Shown: positions 1 through 7,778, numbered from the stretch's first letter. The stretch is DNA of 14,137 bases from Anaeroplasmataceae bacterium (GCA_016294165.1 JAEDCM010000036.1:1-14137), one strand, 5' to 3'. Translations and numbers: made by a program. Notes: a model not told the origin generated them from the sequence alone.

Positions 1-3
1 TAT

Positions 4-34
4 AAAAAAGACATGTGTTATAAACACATATCTT
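4..34 (-). terminator. Intrinsic terminator of the thyA-dfrA-plsC operon
   Basis: The two 12-nt arms (8-19 and 23-34) pair around a 3-nt loop. On the minus-strand RNA the arm is followed by a run of U (from the A-run at 4-9). One pair (12 with 30) is G·U when read from the minus strand, but would be a C-A mismatch from the plus strand, so the hairpin suits minus-strand transcription. It lies 6 nt after the plsC stop. Confidence 0.88.
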
Positions 35-39
35 AATTC

Positions 40-840
40 TCATTTTTCTAATTCTTCAATCTTTGCATTAACAATATTAAATACTTTGTCACCAATCTCA
101 ATAGTGTTTAAATCCTTATATTCCTCATAGAAGATTGGCTTGTGAATATGAATCTCAACCTTAGTTGTTCTCCATGGTGAACGTTCTCCAATAAACCTAT
201 TATTAATCATACTAACCGGAAGGATAGCGGACTCTGTTTTCGTAGCCATCTTATAAGCTCCCGCTTTAACATCCACCATTTTACCAGTTGTTCTATCTTT
301 TACTCCACCTTCTGGAAATACTCCCATCGGAATACCATTTTTAATTTGTCTAATAGCCTTAACCATTTCCTTAGCTGCTTCTCTATCATTTTCACGGTCA
401 ACCGGGAAGCATCCCATAGCCTTCATATAGGTTCTAACAAATGGAATTTTAAACAAAGGCTTCTTAGCCATAAACCCCATATTATTTGGAAATGCTAAAT
501 AGATAAGCACAACATCTAACATTGATTTATGATTAGGACAGACAATATAATTGACATCTGTTGGAATATTCTCTTTCCCATAAACCTTATATTTTAAACC
601 TAGTAAATTACAAGCAATTTTTGCGGCTTGATCAATATACCATTTTTTAAATTTAGAATTCAAAGGTAGTTTTAACAAAATAAATCCGAAGATTATTATT
701 GAAATTACAATGATTAATAATGAAGTTATAAAACCTAAAATTACACCTACAAAAATGGAAATACCCATACTAAACGGAAGGATATTTGCATATAAATAAG
801 AAAATAAAATACCCATTACCCATAATAAAAAATTATACAT
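40..840 (-). CDS. plsC: 1-acyl-sn-glycerol-3-phosphate acyltransferase
   Basis: Membrane-bound acyltransferase that adds the second acyl chain to lysophosphatidic acid, giving phosphatidic acid for phospholipid synthesis. The 266-residue protein begins with two hydrophobic segments (about 3-22 and 26-57). The catalytic HX4D motif follows (NHKSMLD, His104 and Asp109), then a motif II-like GCFPVDRE with Arg149, the substrate-binding FPEGG (175-179, where FPEGT is more usual), and a motif IV-like LPVSM. Length and motif order fit the PlsC family. The start ATG overlaps the stop of the reductase gene by one base (TAATG), which implies translational coupling; the ribosome binding site is weak (GAGAGA). 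It is the last gene of the thyA operon, followed directly by a strong terminator. Lipid synthesis has no obvious link to folate, so the grouping may reflect growth-linked expression only. Confidence 0.93.
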   Translation of the reverse strand: MYNFLLWVMGILFSYLYANILPFSMGISIFVGVILGFITSLLIIVISIIIFGFILLKLPLNSKFKKWYIDQAAKIACNLLGLKYKVYGKENIPTDVNYIVCPNHKSMLDVVLIYLAFPNNMGFMAKKPLFKIPFVRTYMKAMGCFPVDRENDREAAKEMVKAIRQIKNGIPMGVFPEGGVKDRTTGKMVDVKAGAYKMATKTESAILPVSMINNRFIGERSPWRTTKVEIHIHKPIFYEEYKDLNTIEIGDKVFNIVNAKIEELEK

Positions 841-1319
841 TAGATTCTCTCATAAACACAAAATCTAAGTTCTTCATTCTCAACACCTTGTGTTTCCTCA
901 ATTAATCGAAATTTTGAATAATCAATTTCAGGGAAATAGGCATCCCCTTCATACTCTTTATCAATATGGGTAATATATAAACGATCAGCGTAAGGCAATG
1001 ACAAACGATAAATTGTTGCCCCACCAATCACAAAAATTTCATTTTCTCTTTCTTGCTTTAAAAATGCCTCTAAATCACGAACCATTGTCGCTTCCTCATA
1101 ATCCACATCATTAATGGTTGCACAATAATATGTACTATTTGGAAATAATTTCCCGTTACGATATCCTTTAATTGATTCTAAAGTTTTATCTCCTAATAAA
1201 ACCTCATGGTCCTTAATCTTACTTCTAAAATATTTTAAATCCTCTTTATAATGCCATGGAAGCTCATTATTTTTCCCAATCAAATTATTCTTATCCATTG
1301 CCCAAATTAACGAAATCAT
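840..1319 (-). CDS. dfrA: Dihydrofolate reductase
   Basis: Reduces dihydrofolate to tetrahydrofolate with NADPH, regenerating the cofactor oxidised by the thymidylate synthase encoded just upstream. The 159-residue length is normal. Visible family features are the N-terminal strand LIWAMD (4-9), LPW (20-22), the catalytic acid Asp27 in KEDLKYF, the Gly99-Gly100 pair in VIGGATIY, and the C-terminal YITHIDKEYEGDAYFP block. The middle is unusual: the common GRKT is GDKT (43-46), and the usual PLPGR stretch reads LFPNS after a few extra residues, so the arginine that normally holds the folate glutamate tail is not obvious. A ribosome binding site AAAGGAG sits 10 nt before the ATG, inside the end of thyA, and the two genes overlap by ATGA (1316-1319). 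The fold assignment is firm; the effect of the divergent middle is unknown. Confidence 0.92.
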   Translation of the reverse strand: MISLIWAMDKNNLIGKNNELPWHYKEDLKYFRSKIKDHEVLLGDKTLESIKGYRNGKLFPNSTYYCATINDVDYEEATMVRDLEAFLKQERENEIFVIGGATIYRLSLPYADRLYITHIDKEYEGDAYFPEIDYSKFRLIEETQGVENEELRFCVYERI

Positions 1320-2182
1320 ACCGCAACTGCTCCTTTTATTCCCTTATGGGGGTTATAGTTAACTAATTCAAAGTCCTCATATTTGAAATCGAAGATTGAT
1401 TTAACATTTGGATTAATTTTCATCTGTGGTAATTCACGAACATCTCTTGATAATTGCAGTTTAATTTGCTCAATATGATTTGAATAAATATGCGCATCAC
1501 CCATTGTGTGCACAAAATCACCCAACTCATAACCACACACCTGTGCAAGCATCATCGTAAATAATGAATATGATGCAATATTAAAAGGAACTCCTAGAAA
1601 AATATCCGCACTTCTTTGATATAATTGACATGATAGCTTATTATTCACAACATAAAATTGAACAAAGGAATGACATGGAGGTAAAGCCATACTATCAACC
1701 TCACTTGGATTCCATGCAGTAATAATGTGTCTTCTTGAATCAGGATTATTCTTAAGACTTTCAACTAATTTACTGACTTGATCAACTCCTAAAAAATCAC
1801 GCCATTGCTTACCATAAACAGGCCCCAAGTTACCATGCTTTTTCGCAAACTCGTCACTTTCCTTGATCATTTTTGCAAATTCAATGATATCCTCACCATG
1901 ATAATCATCAGTTTTTTTGAAATTTTCATAAGCCCATTCATTCCAAATTTTAACATCATTATCAACTAAATATTTAATATTAGTATCACCACTAATAAAC
2001 CATAATAATTCATGAATAATAGATTTTAAATGAACTCTTTTTGTTGTTAATAAAGGGAAACCTTTACTTAAATCATATCTTGTTTGATATCCAAAGTAAC
2101 TGATTGTTCCCGTGTTTGTACGGTCAGCCTTATAAGTCCCATTTTCTAATATAAATCTACACATATCTAGATATTGTTTCAT
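1316..2182 (-). CDS. thyA: Thymidylate synthase (ThyA type)
   Basis: Cytosolic enzyme that methylates dUMP to dTMP using 5,10-methylene-tetrahydrofolate, releasing dihydrofolate. The 288-residue protein carries the phosphate-binding Arg21 in DRTNTG, the LLWF(I)SGDTN segment (59-68), the DSRRHI arginine pair (150-151), the catalytic Cys170 in ALPPCHS, the QRSADIFLGVPFNIASY block and a C-terminal IKGAVAV tail. An insertion at about 85-118 makes it longer than the 264-residue E. coli form, as in other long ThyA proteins. Start: ribosome binding site AAGGTGA (2189-2195), 6 nt before ATG. It is first in an operon with the reductase that recycles its product (ATGA overlap) and plsC. Confidence 0.97.
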   Translation of the reverse strand: MKQYLDMCRFILENGTYKADRTNTGTISYFGYQTRYDLSKGFPLLTTKRVHLKSIIHELLWFISGDTNIKYLVDNDVKIWNEWAYENFKKTDDYHGEDIIEFAKMIKESDEFAKKHGNLGPVYGKQWRDFLGVDQVSKLVESLKNNPDSRRHIITAWNPSEVDSMALPPCHSFVQFYVVNNKLSCQLYQRSADIFLGVPFNIASYSLFTMMLAQVCGYELGDFVHTMGDAHIYSNHIEQIKLQLSRDVRELPQMKINPNVKSIFDFKYEDFELVNYNPHKGIKGAVAV

Positions 2183-2200
2183 ATTACATCACCTTATATT

Positions 2201-2264
2201 ATTTTACCAAATAAAAAAAGAAAATAAAAGGCTTTATTATAAATAAAAGTTTCACAAAAAATTG
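2201..2264 (-). promoter_or_regulatory. Candidate promoter region for thyA operon
   Basis: A perfect TATAAT (minus strand, 2236-2241) lies 17 nt from a weak -35 CAATTT (2259-2264) that falls in the loop of the preceding ssb terminator. A second choice is the extended -10 TGGTAAAAT (2201-2209), but it would start the RNA right at the ribosome binding site. The sequence alone cannot decide between them. Confidence 0.4.
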
Positions 2265-2283
2265 TTATCCTTGTGAAACTTTT
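2241..2283 (-). terminator. Intrinsic terminator after ssb
   Basis: A perfect 13-bp stem (2245-2257 with 2271-2283) encloses a 13-nt loop. On the minus strand the stem ends in UUUU and runs into AUUU. The plus strand also shows a run of seven T (2280-2286), so it could stop transcription in both directions. It lies between the ssb stop and thyA. Confidence 0.8.
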
Positions 2284-2310
2284 TTTATACGGAAGTTAGT
2301 GAGAGCTTTT

Positions 2311-2610
2311 TTAATCTTTTTTACTAATAAAAGTAATCTTTTCTGCGACAATCTCTATTTGATTATTGCGAGTTGAAACACGACCTTTAACACCTATAGT
2401 TGTCCCTTTTTTACAATATTCACAAGTGTTTAATGCCAAACTATCCCATAATGTACATTTAATAAAATCAGTATCATATTCTAGGGTTTGAGCATTTTTA
2501 AATGGTCTTTGAACGGCTAATGTAATGTCAGTGACATTTCTTCCATCCTGTAATTCCCTGATTTCAGGATCCTTAGTTAAGCGTCCAACTAAAATAACAT
2601 TATTAATCAA
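2311..2610 (-). CDS. ssb: Short single-stranded DNA-binding protein (OB-fold only)
   Basis: A 99-residue protein of the bacterial SSB family, opening MINNVILVGRLTKDPEIRE and continuing with the core pattern FIKCTLWDSLA and a KKGTTIGVKGRVSTR strand, which together make one OB-fold that binds single-stranded DNA. It stops after the fold and has no glycine-rich linker or acidic DDDIPF-type tail. The tail recruits repair and replication partners in the main SSB, so this is likely an accessory SSB like B. subtilis SsbB, and a full-length copy should exist elsewhere. The start is TTG at 2610, supported by AGGAGG (2617-2622) 6 nt upstream with no nearby ATG in frame. It is a single-gene unit with its own terminator. 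A role in competence or DNA uptake is possible by analogy only. Confidence 0.88.
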   Translation of the reverse strand: MINNVILVGRLTKDPEIRELQDGRNVTDITLAVQRPFKNAQTLEYDTDFIKCTLWDSLALNTCEYCKKGTTIGVKGRVSTRNNQIEIVAEKITFISKKD

Positions 2611-2632
2611 ATTACCCCTCCTTTCATTTATT

Positions 2633-2640
2633 CACCGGTG
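2633..2640. promoter_or_regulatory. GC-rich palindrome in the ssb leader (possible operator)
   Basis: CACCGGTG is a perfect 8-bp palindrome in an otherwise very AT-rich spacer, 22 nt upstream of the TTG start. A weak -10 (TAAAAT, 2648-2653) would put transcription start at about this point. It could be a protein-binding site, but a single 8-bp palindrome may also be chance. Confidence 0.25.
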
Positions 2641-2671
2641 TATCTACATTTTAAATTATTTATTTAAAAAT

Positions 2672-2709
2672 AAAAAATGACACTTTTTGATAAATAAAAG
2701 TATCATTTT
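2672..2709 (-). terminator. Intrinsic terminator of the ymfF-ymfH operon
   Basis: The 14-nt arms 2674-2687 and 2696-2709 pair around an 8-nt loop; the minus-strand RNA ends in six U followed by AUUUUU. The single irregular pair (2681 with 2702) is G·U from the minus strand and C-A from the plus strand, which supports use on the minus strand. It lies about 80 nt after the ymfH stop; the AT-rich spacer between holds no gene. Confidence 0.82.
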
Positions 2710-2789
2710 AACATTTTTTATATATTTCATAATTCTATTGAATTCATTAATAATTGCTAATTTATTTTTGTTTTATTTTTTTACCAAAA

Positions 2790-4061
2790 TTATTCATTTT
2801 TTGGATAAATAATATGACTTACAATTTTTGCATCATTAAAGATATTTAAGGAATCCTTGAATTCCTCAAAGCTGATATCCTCTAATATTTGCGTTATATT
2901 AAAAAAATCCTCACCATTTAATTCATATTTAATGATATTTCCACCAATAGCCTCTACTGAATTAAACGAACTAACAAACGATCCTAATAAAGCATTTTTA
3001 ATCCTATTAAAATCCCTTTTATTTACCTTAGATTCTTTTATTTCATCAAATATTTTTTTAATCTCAGAAACTAATTCAAGAGGCTTATTGGAATCTCCTA
3101 AAAGCATCACATAATTAGCATAAAAATCAACACTGCTAAATGATGAAAAAGTATCATTAATTAAGCGTTTTTTTGTTAAATTAGTTACATACTTGGAACT
3201 TTCAGAAAAGAAATATGTCATAACCATTGCTAGTAAAGAATCAAATTTTAAATCAAATTCTATAATAGGTAGTCTAACTCCTATGCATACCTTTGGAATC
3301 GAAACATCCATTTCTGATGTTGTATTTTCATCACCAATTGTATCATCTAATTTATATTCACGCTTGATCTCCTTATATGAAGGGAAGGTCTTTTTGCTCA
3401 TATTTTCCTTGATTACATCTATAATATCTTCATCAAAATTACCAACTAAGGCTAAACACATATTCCCTGGTTGATAGAAAGTGTTATAGCACGTATATAA
3501 GATATCCTTATCAATCTTTTTAATGGATGATGTTGTCCCAACAATCTCTAGATTAACACTATTTTCTTTATACATATTTCGCATACAATCATTGATTGCA
3601 TTAAAATATGGATCATCAAGATACATATTAATTTCTTGATCAATAATACCTTGTTCCTTTAAGATATTTTCATCCGTAAAATACGGGTTAAAAACGAAAT
3701 CTAATAATTCATTTAATGCCTCTTTAACATTATTTGAGGCAGTAAATAAATAGGCTGTACGGTCAAAGGTTGTATAGGCATTACTCGTTACCCCTAGATT
3801 TGACAATCTAACTGAGGCATCGATGCCATCCTCCATTTCAAAAAGCTTATGCTCTAAAAAATGGGCAATTCCTGATGGAACATCAATATATTTATCCTTA
3901 CCAACTGGAATGAACCGATTATCGATTGAACCATATTTAGTCCCAATAATCGCATATGTTTTATTATAATCCTTTTTGGGAACTAAAACGACCTTCAGAC
4001 CATTATCTAATACTTCCTTATAGACAACCTCTTTAATCAAATCATAACTAATTTTCTGCAT
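2790..4061 (-). CDS. ymfH: M16 family zinc peptidase, catalytic partner (YmfH-like)
   Basis: A protein of about 423 residues with the M16 (pitrilysin) inverted zinc motif HFLEH (His67, Glu70, His71), a third acidic ligand candidate at Glu143 in GIIDQEI, and the segment SNAYTTFDRTAYLF typical of the family. The second half has the M16 repeat fold but lacks a clear R/Y substrate-clamp motif. Paired with the neighbouring YmfF-like protein it should form a two-subunit cytosolic peptidase of the M16B type. The first possible ATG (4070) directly abuts the ribosome binding site AGGAG (4071-4075), leaving no spacing, so the ATG at 4061 with 9-nt spacing is preferred. The gene overlaps the end of ymfF by 14 nt. 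Substrate unknown; no precursor peptide gene is visible next to it. Confidence 0.88.
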   Translation of the reverse strand: MQKISYDLIKEVVYKEVLDNGLKVVLVPKKDYNKTYAIIGTKYGSIDNRFIPVGKDKYIDVPSGIAHFLEHKLFEMEDGIDASVRLSNLGVTSNAYTTFDRTAYLFTASNNVKEALNELLDFVFNPYFTDENILKEQGIIDQEINMYLDDPYFNAINDCMRNMYKENSVNLEIVGTTSSIKKIDKDILYTCYNTFYQPGNMCLALVGNFDEDIIDVIKENMSKKTFPSYKEIKREYKLDDTIGDENTTSEMDVSIPKVCIGVRLPIIEFDLKFDSLLAMVMTYFFSESSKYVTNLTKKRLINDTFSSFSSVDFYANYVMLLGDSNKPLELVSEIKKIFDEIKESKVNKRDFNRIKNALLGSFVSSFNSVEAIGGNIIKYELNGEDFFNITQILEDISFEEFKDSLNIFNDAKIVSHIIYPKNE

Positions 4062-5316
4062 GCTTATCATCTCCTAACAAGTAAAAAACAGTATCTAATT
4101 TAAGCATTTTAGAAGCTTTAATAATGTCTTTTTTGGTTACTTTTTGAAAATCCTCAATCATTTTATCAATATCAAAATTACGATTTAAAATTGTATCGTT
4201 ATAGGCTTTTTGAGAAATATAGCGCATTGAATCCAATGTTTCATATAATCCACTAATCAAATAAGCTTTGGCCCCATCGATATCTTTCTCACTAAAATCT
4301 CCATTCTTTATTTTGGAAACCTGTTCAATGATGATTTGTTTAGCTTCCTCTTTTTTATTTCCATCAATTCCGGCCCAAATGTATATAAATCCCTTTAGAG
4401 CATTGTTTTTACTCATAACCGCATAGGCTAACGAGGCCTTTTCTCGAACATTCATAAATGATAAAGAGTTTTGATATCCTCCTAAAATAGTATTTAATAC
4501 CACATTGGCAATATGAAGCTCATGATCTGCCCTGATATTTGTGCGATATCCGATAATCAAATGTGACTGCTTAATATCATCATATTTAGTAACCTCTTTA
4601 ACCTTTTTAATAATCTTTGTCTCATAATCAAGAACTGCAATATCCTTTTTAGTTCCAAAATCAAGATATTTTGAAACTAAATATTCAGTATTAGATACGT
4701 CCCCAACAATTAAAACATCAACACTATCCTCTTTAATACATTTTAAATAGTATTCATAAAGATTAACATTGTTAACCTTTTTAACATTCTTAGCCTCACC
4801 AATACTACGATATCTTTGTAATTCATTTTTAAACATCTCTTTGTTAAATAAGGTATATGCATAATTGCCCTTATCTTCCTTTAAAGCTTCAATCTCTTCA
4901 AGCAATAAACGTTTTTCCTCATTAACCACACCTCGACTAAAATGGCCATCTTTAGCAAGTGGATTTAAAATAATTTCTCTTAAAAACTTTAATGCTTCTT
5001 CAAATAATCCTTTATTCTTAATAAACTTTTCGTTAATAATTTTCATCGTGAAATTCATTACTGAAAGGTTTCCTTGTCTACTTGTTGAAACACTAATTCC
5101 CGCACCATAAAGCAATTCAAGCTTTTTACTAATAGCTTCCTTGCTTTTATACTTTTGGGAAGCAGCCTTTAAAACATAAGGTAATAATGAACGCTTCTCA
5201 ATATCTAAAACCTCAAATGGAGCACCAATTTTAACATCAATTATAATGTTTTTAAATTTATTAGTTTTAATAGTATGTAATCTAATATTTCCTATTTCTC
5301 GTTTATTGTATTCCAT
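4048..5316 (-). CDS. ymfF: M16 family peptidase homologue without zinc motif (YmfF-like)
   Basis: About 422 residues with the M16 domain architecture, but the region where HxxEH would fall (PYVLKAASQKYKSKEA) has no such motif, so it cannot be catalytic alone. The C-terminal half has MNVREKASLAYAV, with the Arg291 and Tyr298 that act as the R/Y clamp of M16B dimers. It therefore supplies the half missing from the adjacent YmfH-like protein. A longer reading frame begins at a TTG (5343), but GGTGA (5321-5325) sits 4 nt before the ATG at 5316, which is chosen here. The gene overlaps ymfH. In B. subtilis the homologous pair is followed by ymfI and others; here a terminator follows ymfH instead. 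The family also includes bacteriocin-processing members such as AlbE/AlbF, but nothing here points to a bacteriocin. Confidence 0.85.
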   Translation of the reverse strand: MEYNKREIGNIRLHTIKTNKFKNIIIDVKIGAPFEVLDIEKRSLLPYVLKAASQKYKSKEAISKKLELLYGAGISVSTSRQGNLSVMNFTMKIINEKFIKNKGLFEEALKFLREIILNPLAKDGHFSRGVVNEEKRLLLEEIEALKEDKGNYAYTLFNKEMFKNELQRYRSIGEAKNVKKVNNVNLYEYYLKCIKEDSVDVLIVGDVSNTEYLVSKYLDFGTKKDIAVLDYETKIIKKVKEVTKYDDIKQSHLIIGYRTNIRADHELHIANVVLNTILGGYQNSLSFMNVREKASLAYAVMSKNNALKGFIYIWAGIDGNKKEEAKQIIIEQVSKIKNGDFSEKDIDGAKAYLISGLYETLDSMRYISQKAYNDTILNRNFDIDKMIEDFQKVTKKDIIKASKMLKLDTVFYLLGDDKHAEN

Positions 5317-5331
5317 AAAATCACCATTTTT

Positions 5332-5360
5332 ATTATACAACAAATCCGATAAATTATAAA
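5332..5360 (-). promoter_or_regulatory. Candidate promoter of ymfF-ymfH
   Basis: On the minus strand, -35 TTTATA (5355-5360) is separated by 17 nt from a perfect -10 TATAAT (5332-5337). This would start the RNA about 9 nt before the ATG, at the ribosome binding site. Another TATAAT at 5353-5358 would give a longer leader but has no good -35. Confidence 0.45.
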
Positions 5361-5361
5361 C

Positions 5362-5384
5362 AAAAAAACTCCCTAAAGAGTTTT
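5362..5384 (-). terminator. Intrinsic terminator of the ABC transporter operon, overlapping its last codons
   Basis: The 7-bp stem (5365-5371 with 5378-5384) has a 6-nt loop followed by U7 on the minus strand (A-run at 5362-5368). The hairpin includes the TAG stop of the lipoprotein gene (5373-5375), so gene end and terminator overlap. Confidence 0.75.
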
Positions 5385-6374
5385 AATTGCTTTATTTGCA
5401 AATTCGGTATCCACTAATTTTGAATAATCGGCTCTTGCATCAATTTCACCAGCCATAATCATTATATCGTTTAGTTTATTAAATCCCTCTACAGTCAATA
5501 ATGGATCACTGGCCCAAGCTCTAATATCCATATATCGTTTAACATATACCTCTAACTCGCTAACACTATTTTCGGTAAAATATCCTTTGATTGATTCCGC
5601 AATTTCTAAAGGGGTATGCGAATAAACCCACATTTGCGCCTCATAAATAGCTTTGGTAAATCTTTCTAATTTATCACTGTTTTTCTTAATATATGACTTA
5701 ATTGATGCGTAACATGTATAAGGAATATCACCTGATAATTCGCCTAATGAAGCCAAAATATAACCATTACCATTTTTTTCTAGTTCACTTGCATTTGGTT
5801 CAAATAAGGACACATAATCTCCTTCACCACGAATAAAAGCTCCACTCATTGCATTAAACTGAATGTCACTACGAATATTAATGTTTGCACTACTATCATT
5901 TCTTTTTATTTCAAGCCCATTTGATTTTAAAATATATTCTAAAACCATCAGTGGCATTCCACCCTCTCTACCAGCAATAATACTACTACCATTTAGCATA
6001 TCTAAGCTAAAATTATCAACATATTCTCTTCCTAATAAAAAGCTTCCATCCTTCTTTGTTAATTGTGCAAAACTAATGGCATAATCATCTCTTCCTTGAT
6101 TGTATACATAAATACTAGCCTCTGGACCCATTAAACCAATTTGGGCTTCTTTACTTAAAATTGCACTCATTACCTTATCCGCACCTGGTGTTAAAATCAC
6201 ACTGACATCTAAATCGTATTTTTTAAATATTCCTTCACTCATTGCAACATATTGTGGGGCATAAAATACGGAATGGGTTACTTCAGCAATAACAATTTTG
6301 TTATCGTTTTTCTTATCACAACCAGTTAAAAATAAACTAAATCCCATCAGTAAGATGGTAATAATTTTTTTCAT
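5373..6374 (-). CDS. ABC transporter substrate-binding lipoprotein, NitT/TauT/ThiY class
   Basis: Extracytoplasmic receptor that should hand its ligand to the permease encoded upstream. A 333-residue protein with a lipoprotein signal: MKK, a hydrophobic stretch, then lipobox LTGC with Cys19 as the lipidation site. The mature part follows the SsuA/THI5-like periplasmic fold: THSVFYAPQYVAMSEGIFKKYDL (split across 33-55), QIGLMGPEASIY, GREGGMPLMVLEYIL, and a C-terminal TEFANKA. Relatives are annotated for nitrate, sulfonates or thiamine-pyrimidine precursors, and the substrate cannot be fixed here. The CCCFC motif of HMP-synthesising THI5 enzymes is absent. The start ATG overlaps the permease stop (ATGA, 6371-6374), with ribosome binding site AAAGGG 9 nt upstream. 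Last gene of its operon. Confidence 0.88.
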   Translation of the reverse strand: MKKIITILLMGFSLFLTGCDKKNDNKIVIAEVTHSVFYAPQYVAMSEGIFKKYDLDVSVILTPGADKVMSAILSKEAQIGLMGPEASIYVYNQGRDDYAISFAQLTKKDGSFLLGREYVDNFSLDMLNGSSIIAGREGGMPLMVLEYILKSNGLEIKRNDSSANINIRSDIQFNAMSGAFIRGEGDYVSLFEPNASELEKNGNGYILASLGELSGDIPYTCYASIKSYIKKNSDKLERFTKAIYEAQMWVYSHTPLEIAESIKGYFTENSVSELEVYVKRYMDIRAWASDPLLTVEGFNKLNDIMIMAGEIDARADYSKLVDTEFANKAIKTL

Positions 6375-7129
6375 TTAAAAATACCCTTTCTTTTTAATAG
6401 ATTAATTAATAAATTCATCAAAATATCAACCAAAACTGAAACTATCGCTAAAAGGAATACGCCAAGCATTACTAAATCTAATCTAAATATTTGTGATCCA
6501 TACATTATCAAATATCCAATGCCTTCTCTTGATACAATAAATTCACCAGCAATCACACCGATAAAGCTTAAGCCAACATTAATCTTTAATATGGAAATCA
6601 TATTTAACAAATTAGAAGGCAAAACAATATACTTATAAATATGAATCTTTTTAGCGTTAAAACTTTTTAGCATTTTGACTAAATTTTGATCAATATTATT
6701 GAAATGATTAAGTAAACTTAATATCGTAATAACTAAAGAAATAAATATTCCAACAAAGATTACACCTTTAGTATTCATTCCAATCCAAATGATGAAAATC
6801 GGGGCTAAGGCTGTTTTTGGTAATGCATTTAAAACAAACATAAAAGGCATTAAAATACGGCTTAACAATGGGTAAAACCATAAAATGCTTGCGATTATAA
6901 ATCCAATCAAACTTCCTAAAAATAATCCCATAAGCATTTCATAAAGAGTGATAAATACATGATTTAAAATCATATTGTTTTCCAAATAAATTAAAAATAA
7001 TTTATAAACCTTAGATGGTTTTGAAAACAAGAATTCATCAATAATATGATAGTAGGCTAAAGTCTCCCATAAAAACAAAACAAACACAAATACCAATATT
7101 TGAAACAAAATAATTACATACTTATTCAT
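6371..7129 (-). CDS. ABC transporter permease, NitT/TauT class
   Basis: Inner-membrane subunit of the importer, 252 residues with about six hydrophobic segments (roughly 4-22, 60-85, 92-118, 122-141, 185-200 and 220-245). Between the fourth and fifth lies the EAA-type loop that docks on the ATPase (about 153-171, SFNAKKIHIYKYIVLP, a degenerate EAA motif). ALPKTALAPIFIIWIG (102-117) is typical of SsuC/TauC/ThiX permeases. It overlaps the ATPase gene by 8 nt and the lipoprotein gene by 4 nt, so all three are probably made in step. Presumably works as a homodimer, since only one permease gene is present. Confidence 0.9.
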   Translation of the reverse strand: MNKYVIILFQILVFVFVLFLWETLAYYHIIDEFLFSKPSKVYKLFLIYLENNMILNHVFITLYEMLMGLFLGSLIGFIIASILWFYPLLSRILMPFMFVLNALPKTALAPIFIIWIGMNTKGVIFVGIFISLVITILSLLNHFNNIDQNLVKMLKSFNAKKIHIYKYIVLPSNLLNMISILKINVGLSFIGVIAGEFIVSREGIGYLIMYGSQIFRLDLVMLGVFLLAIVSVLVDILMNLLINLLKRKGIFK

Positions 7130-7778
7130 TTCTTAAATCATTCCAAATATCATCATAGAAATTCTTATCCGCTCGATATTCATTTTTTATTTTGGCCGGA
7201 ACCTTGGATAAAACAATAACTCGATCTCCAAAATTAATGGCCTCCATAATATCATGAGTAACTAGTATAGCGGACTTATTTTCTTCTTTAATAATCTTCT
7301 TAACATCAATGGCAACTGATTGCTTTGTCTGGGCATCTAAGGCTGAAAAGGGCTCATCTAATAATAAAATATCCGGATTAACCACTAAAGTCCTGATTAA
7401 CGCCACCCTTTGTTTTAAACCACCACTTAAGCTTTTGGGATACTTATCAATATGATCCTTTAATCCATAATCAATAATTAATCTATTTACTAAACTATCA
7501 TTCTTATCTTTATTAATTTTTAATCCTATTTTAATGTTATCTAAGACATTATACCATTCTAATAGATTATCCGATTGAAACATATAACCAATCTTGCCAT
7601 TAACCTTTAGTTCTCCTTTGGTTGGCTCTATTATTTTACTAATCAAATTTAATATCGTTGATTTACCACATCCTGATGGACCAACAATGGAAATTATTTC
7701 TCCTTTATTAAGCTTAAATGAGATATCATCTAGAATTAGTTTGTCATAATGCATGACGATGTTTTTAAATTCTATCAC
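7122..7778 (-). CDS. ABC transporter ATP-binding protein, NitT/TauT class
   Basis: Cytoplasmic ATPase that powers the importer. Motifs in order (numbered from the start chosen here): Walker A GPSGCGKST (33-41), Q-loop Gln68 in YMFQSDNLL, signature LSGGLKQR (117-124), Walker B ILLLDEP with Asp141 and Glu142, D-loop SALD, and switch His175 in VTHD. At 218 residues it is shorter than the roughly 250 common for SsuB/TauB. The first in-frame GTG (7787) overlaps the ribosome binding site GAGGGG; the GTG at 7778 lies 8 nt after it and begins MIEFKNI, which matches the family start. First gene of the operon. No TPP riboswitch was recognised upstream. Confidence 0.9.
   Translation of the reverse strand: MIEFKNIVMHYDKLILDDISFKLNKGEIISIVGPSGCGKSTILNLISKIIEPTKGELKVNGKIGYMFQSDNLLEWYNVLDNIKIGLKINKDKNDSLVNRLIIDYGLKDHIDKYPKSLSGGLKQRVALIRTLVVNPDILLLDEPFSALDAQTKQSVAIDVKKIIKEENKSAILVTHDIMEAINFGDRVIVLSKVPAKIKNEYRADKNFYDDIWNDLRNE

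Noticed and set aside
2857..6084. Plus-strand reading frames opposite ymfH, ymfF and the lipoprotein gene, and other antisense or shifted frames
   Set aside because: They lie wholly inside well-identified minus-strand genes, show no family motifs and lack ribosome binding sites.
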